Assembly: GCF_965199065.1 (NCBI RefSeq)
Contig: NZ_CBDAQN010000003.1
Location: 682,001-746,000, forward strand
DNA from: Acidisoma sp965199065
Lineage (GTDB): Bacteria; Pseudomonadota; Alphaproteobacteria; Acetobacterales; Acetobacteraceae
Length of the DNA stretch: 64,000 nt
Direction: 5' to 3'
Shown here: in pieces, positions 62,424-64,000 of the stretch
Position numbering within the stretch: the stretch's first letter is position 1
How the letters are laid out: every line of letters begins with the position of its first letter
Translations under genes and position numbers: made by a program
The notes under the pieces: generated by a model
Seen by the model: only the letters and a program-made list of their open reading frames with translations
The model's database searches: none
Told to the model about the DNA's origin: nothing

Positions 62424-63644
62424 ATGAGCGCTTCCCTTTACACGAACTTCACCGCAAGCATCGCCTCACAGGATTCGCTGATCAACACTCTGGAGGAGGA
62501 GATCTCCACCGGCTACGCGGTGCAGACGCCGGAACAGAATCCGGCCGCCTTCGAAGTCGCGACGATCGCCAGCGATCAGATCAGCGGCCTCGACAACGAC
62601 AGCGCAACGCAGAATTCGATCACGACCCAGCTCGACAGCGTCACCAGCACCTACTCCGCCGTCTCCACGCTGTACAACAACGTCCAGTCGATCATCGAGC
62701 AAAGTCTGAATGGTGCGACCAGCCCGAAGGAGTTGCAGACACTGTCGACGCAGATCAGCTCGGCCGCGCAGCAGCTGCTGGGGCTCGCCAACACGACGGC
62801 TCCGGACGGCAATTATCTCTTCGGCGGCACGCGCACCAACCTCACGCCGTTCCAGACCGACAGTGCAGGCAACGTCGTGTATCTCGGCGATGCCGGGCAG
62901 AGCCAGTCGCAGGTCTCTCCGGATACGACATCCTCGAGCGTCGCCAACGGCGAGGTGTTCACGAGCGCTCTCGCGGGCGACGGCTACAGCACGGTTTCAG
63001 CGGGTGCCAGCAACACCGGGGACGGAACCTTGCTGTCGGAAGGCGTCCTGACGCCCGCCACCGCCGCCGCCTTCCAGACCGGCAACGCGCCAATCACGAT
63101 AAGCTTCGCGAGCAGCGGGGTCGGCAACCTCACCTACACCGCCAGCCAGAGCGGCAACACCATAGCAACGGGCAACGTGCCGCCCGAGGCTGCCACCGGC
63201 ACGACGATCGAGTTGGCTGGCCAGGATTTTCTGCTGAACGGCGTCCCCGCCGCCGGCGACAGCTTCACGATCAGCCCGAGCCGGCCGCAGACCGTTTTCG
63301 CGCTGCTGCAGAACCTCGCGGTCACACTGGGCGCGAGCGCGGGCTCGCCCTCTAGCGATGCGCTTACAACGCAGACGATCAACGGCGACCTCTCGACGCT
63401 CGCTCAATACCAGCAGGCGCTCCTCGTCGCTCAGGCTCAGAACGGCGTGACCCTGCAGGCCATCAGCAATGCCGGCAGGAGCGATGCCAATCAACAGACG
63501 GCGCTCGCCGCCACCGTGCAGAACAGCATCGCGGTCAACCAGCCGGTGGCGATCACGACGCTCGACGAAACGATCAGCGCGGTCGAGGCCGCCGAGAAAG
63601 CTTTCAGCGCTGCACAGAGCCTAAGCCTTTTCAAGTATCTTTAA
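62424..63644 (+). CDS. flgL: Hook-filament junction protein FlgL (HAP3)
   Basis: A 406-residue exported protein with flagellin-like N- and C-terminal helices: DSLINTLEEEISTGYAVQTP, then AQQLLGLANTTAPDGNYLFG (the FAGxxxxxxPF-type signature is ANYLFGGTRTNLTPF here), and AVEAAEKAFSAAQSLSLFKY. The middle contains a variable Ser/Thr-rich domain. It joins FlgK to the filament. Gap from fliJ is 88 bases. Confidence 0.9.
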   Translation: MSASLYTNFTASIASQDSLINTLEEEISTGYAVQTPEQNPAAFEVATIASDQISGLDNDSATQNSITTQLDSVTSTYSAVSTLYNNVQSIIEQSLNGATSPKELQTLSTQISSAAQQLLGLANTTAPDGNYLFGGTRTNLTPFQTDSAGNVVYLGDAGQSQSQVSPDTTSSSVANGEVFTSALAGDGYSTVSAGASNTGDGTLLSEGVLTPATAAAFQTGNAPITISFASSGVGNLTYTASQSGNTIATGNVPPEAATGTTIELAGQDFLLNGVPAAGDSFTISPSRPQTVFALLQNLAVTLGASAGSPSSDALTTQTINGDLSTLAQYQQALLVAQAQNGVTLQAISNAGRSDANQQTALAATVQNSIAVNQPVAITTLDETISAVEAAEKAFSAAQSLSLFKYL

Positions 63645-63654
63645 GGGGGTCGCC

Positions 63655-64000
63655 TTGTCGGACGCCATATTCGTCGTCGGCTATTACCGCAGCGGCACCT
63701 CGGCCCTGTCGGGGACGCTCCAGCGTCTCGGTGTCGTCTTGCACAACGACGCCGATGCCAACGAGCATAACCCTCTCGGATTCTATGAAATTCCGGAGCT
63801 CATCGAGTTCGATTCCGAACTGTTCAACCGGCTGCGCGTCGAGTGGCAGGATGTGCGCAACCTCGAGCACGGCTGGTGGGAACGCGCCGACATGGCGCCC
63901 TTCCTCTCGCGCCTCGGGGAGATCCTGCGCCGCCGATTCGGCCAGGAGGCGATCTGGGCGGTCAAGCACCCGCACATGTGCCGCCTCTTCCCCATCTACG
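63655..64000 (+). CDS. Sulfotransferase-like protein (truncated by window end)
   Basis: The visible 115 residues start at a TTG with AGGGGG six bases upstream. FVVGYYRSGTSALSGTLQRL matches the 5'-phosphosulfate-binding loop of PAPS-dependent glycan sulfotransferases. EHNPLGFYEIPELIEFDSEL and WAVKHPHMCRL follow the same family. Only 10 bases separate it from flgL, so it may be co-transcribed and act on a flagellar or surface glycan. Confidence 0.7.
   Translation, partial: MSDAIFVVGYYRSGTSALSGTLQRLGVVLHNDADANEHNPLGFYEIPELIEFDSELFNRLRVEWQDVRNLEHGWWERADMAPFLSRLGEILRRRFGQEAIWAVKHPHMCRLFPIY

Overview
The window is high-GC, gene-dense DNA, most likely from an alphaproteobacterium. The flagellar gene order, a Wzy-type exopolysaccharide (EPS) locus and a biuret-hydrolase-like gene of the kind found in rhizobia fit Hyphomicrobiales or Rhodospirillales. 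No rRNA or other marker allows a finer call. There is no CRISPR array, rRNA, complete tRNA or intact insertion sequence.

Region 1 (1-5.4 kb) is a set of unrelated housekeeping and metabolic genes. It holds the end of a dihydroxyacetone kinase subunit (dhaK), an HU-type DNA-binding protein, a FAD-dependent oxidase, a bacterial FAN1 nuclease and a biuret-hydrolase-like cysteine hydrolase. The remnant of a bestrophin-family membrane protein gene lies between the oxidase and FAN1.

Region 2 (5.5-27 kb) is an EPS locus on both strands. UDP-glucose 4-epimerase and UDP-galactopyranose mutase would supply UDP-Gal and UDP-Galf. A WbaP/PssY-type transferase starts the repeat unit on the lipid carrier, and five glycosyltransferases could extend it. 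Wzx flips it, a Wzy-like protein polymerises it, a Wzc-like co-polymerase/kinase controls length, and a Wza/GumB-type lipoprotein plus an outer-membrane beta-barrel export it. A clan GH-A-like glycosidase and a lytic transglycosylase are probable accessory enzymes. A HigA-like antitoxin without a toxin sits in the middle.

Region 3 (26.9-35.3 kb) is regulatory. Three paralogous LuxR-type regulators have receiver domains that have lost the phospho-acceptor aspartate. A LysR regulator and a sugar-nucleotide epimerase/dehydrogenase-like protein follow. Then comes a translationally coupled three-gene operon: a ribbon-helix-helix-like protein, a TPR plus ATP-grasp protein and a small secreted protein.

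Region 4 (35.4-64 kb) is a compact flagellar locus with two divergent operons leaving a 350-bp control region at 48.4-48.8 kb. Leftward: flgB C D E F G H I J K, fliL O P Q R, flhB. Rightward: fliE F G K N, a second fliQ-like gene, flhA, a FliA-type sigma factor, motA, motB, a small membrane protein, fliH I J and flgL, then a sulfotransferase-like gene cut by the window end. Nearly every junction overlaps and several genes start with TTG or GTG. fliM, flgA, fliD, fliS and flagellin are not in the window.

The most unusual points are the two FliQ proteins, a flgI that seems to lack an ATG/GTG/TTG start, the three receiver-dead LuxR paralogues, the coupled ATP-grasp operon, and short tandem repeats in or next to several EPS and flagellar genes, all but one of which keep the reading frame.
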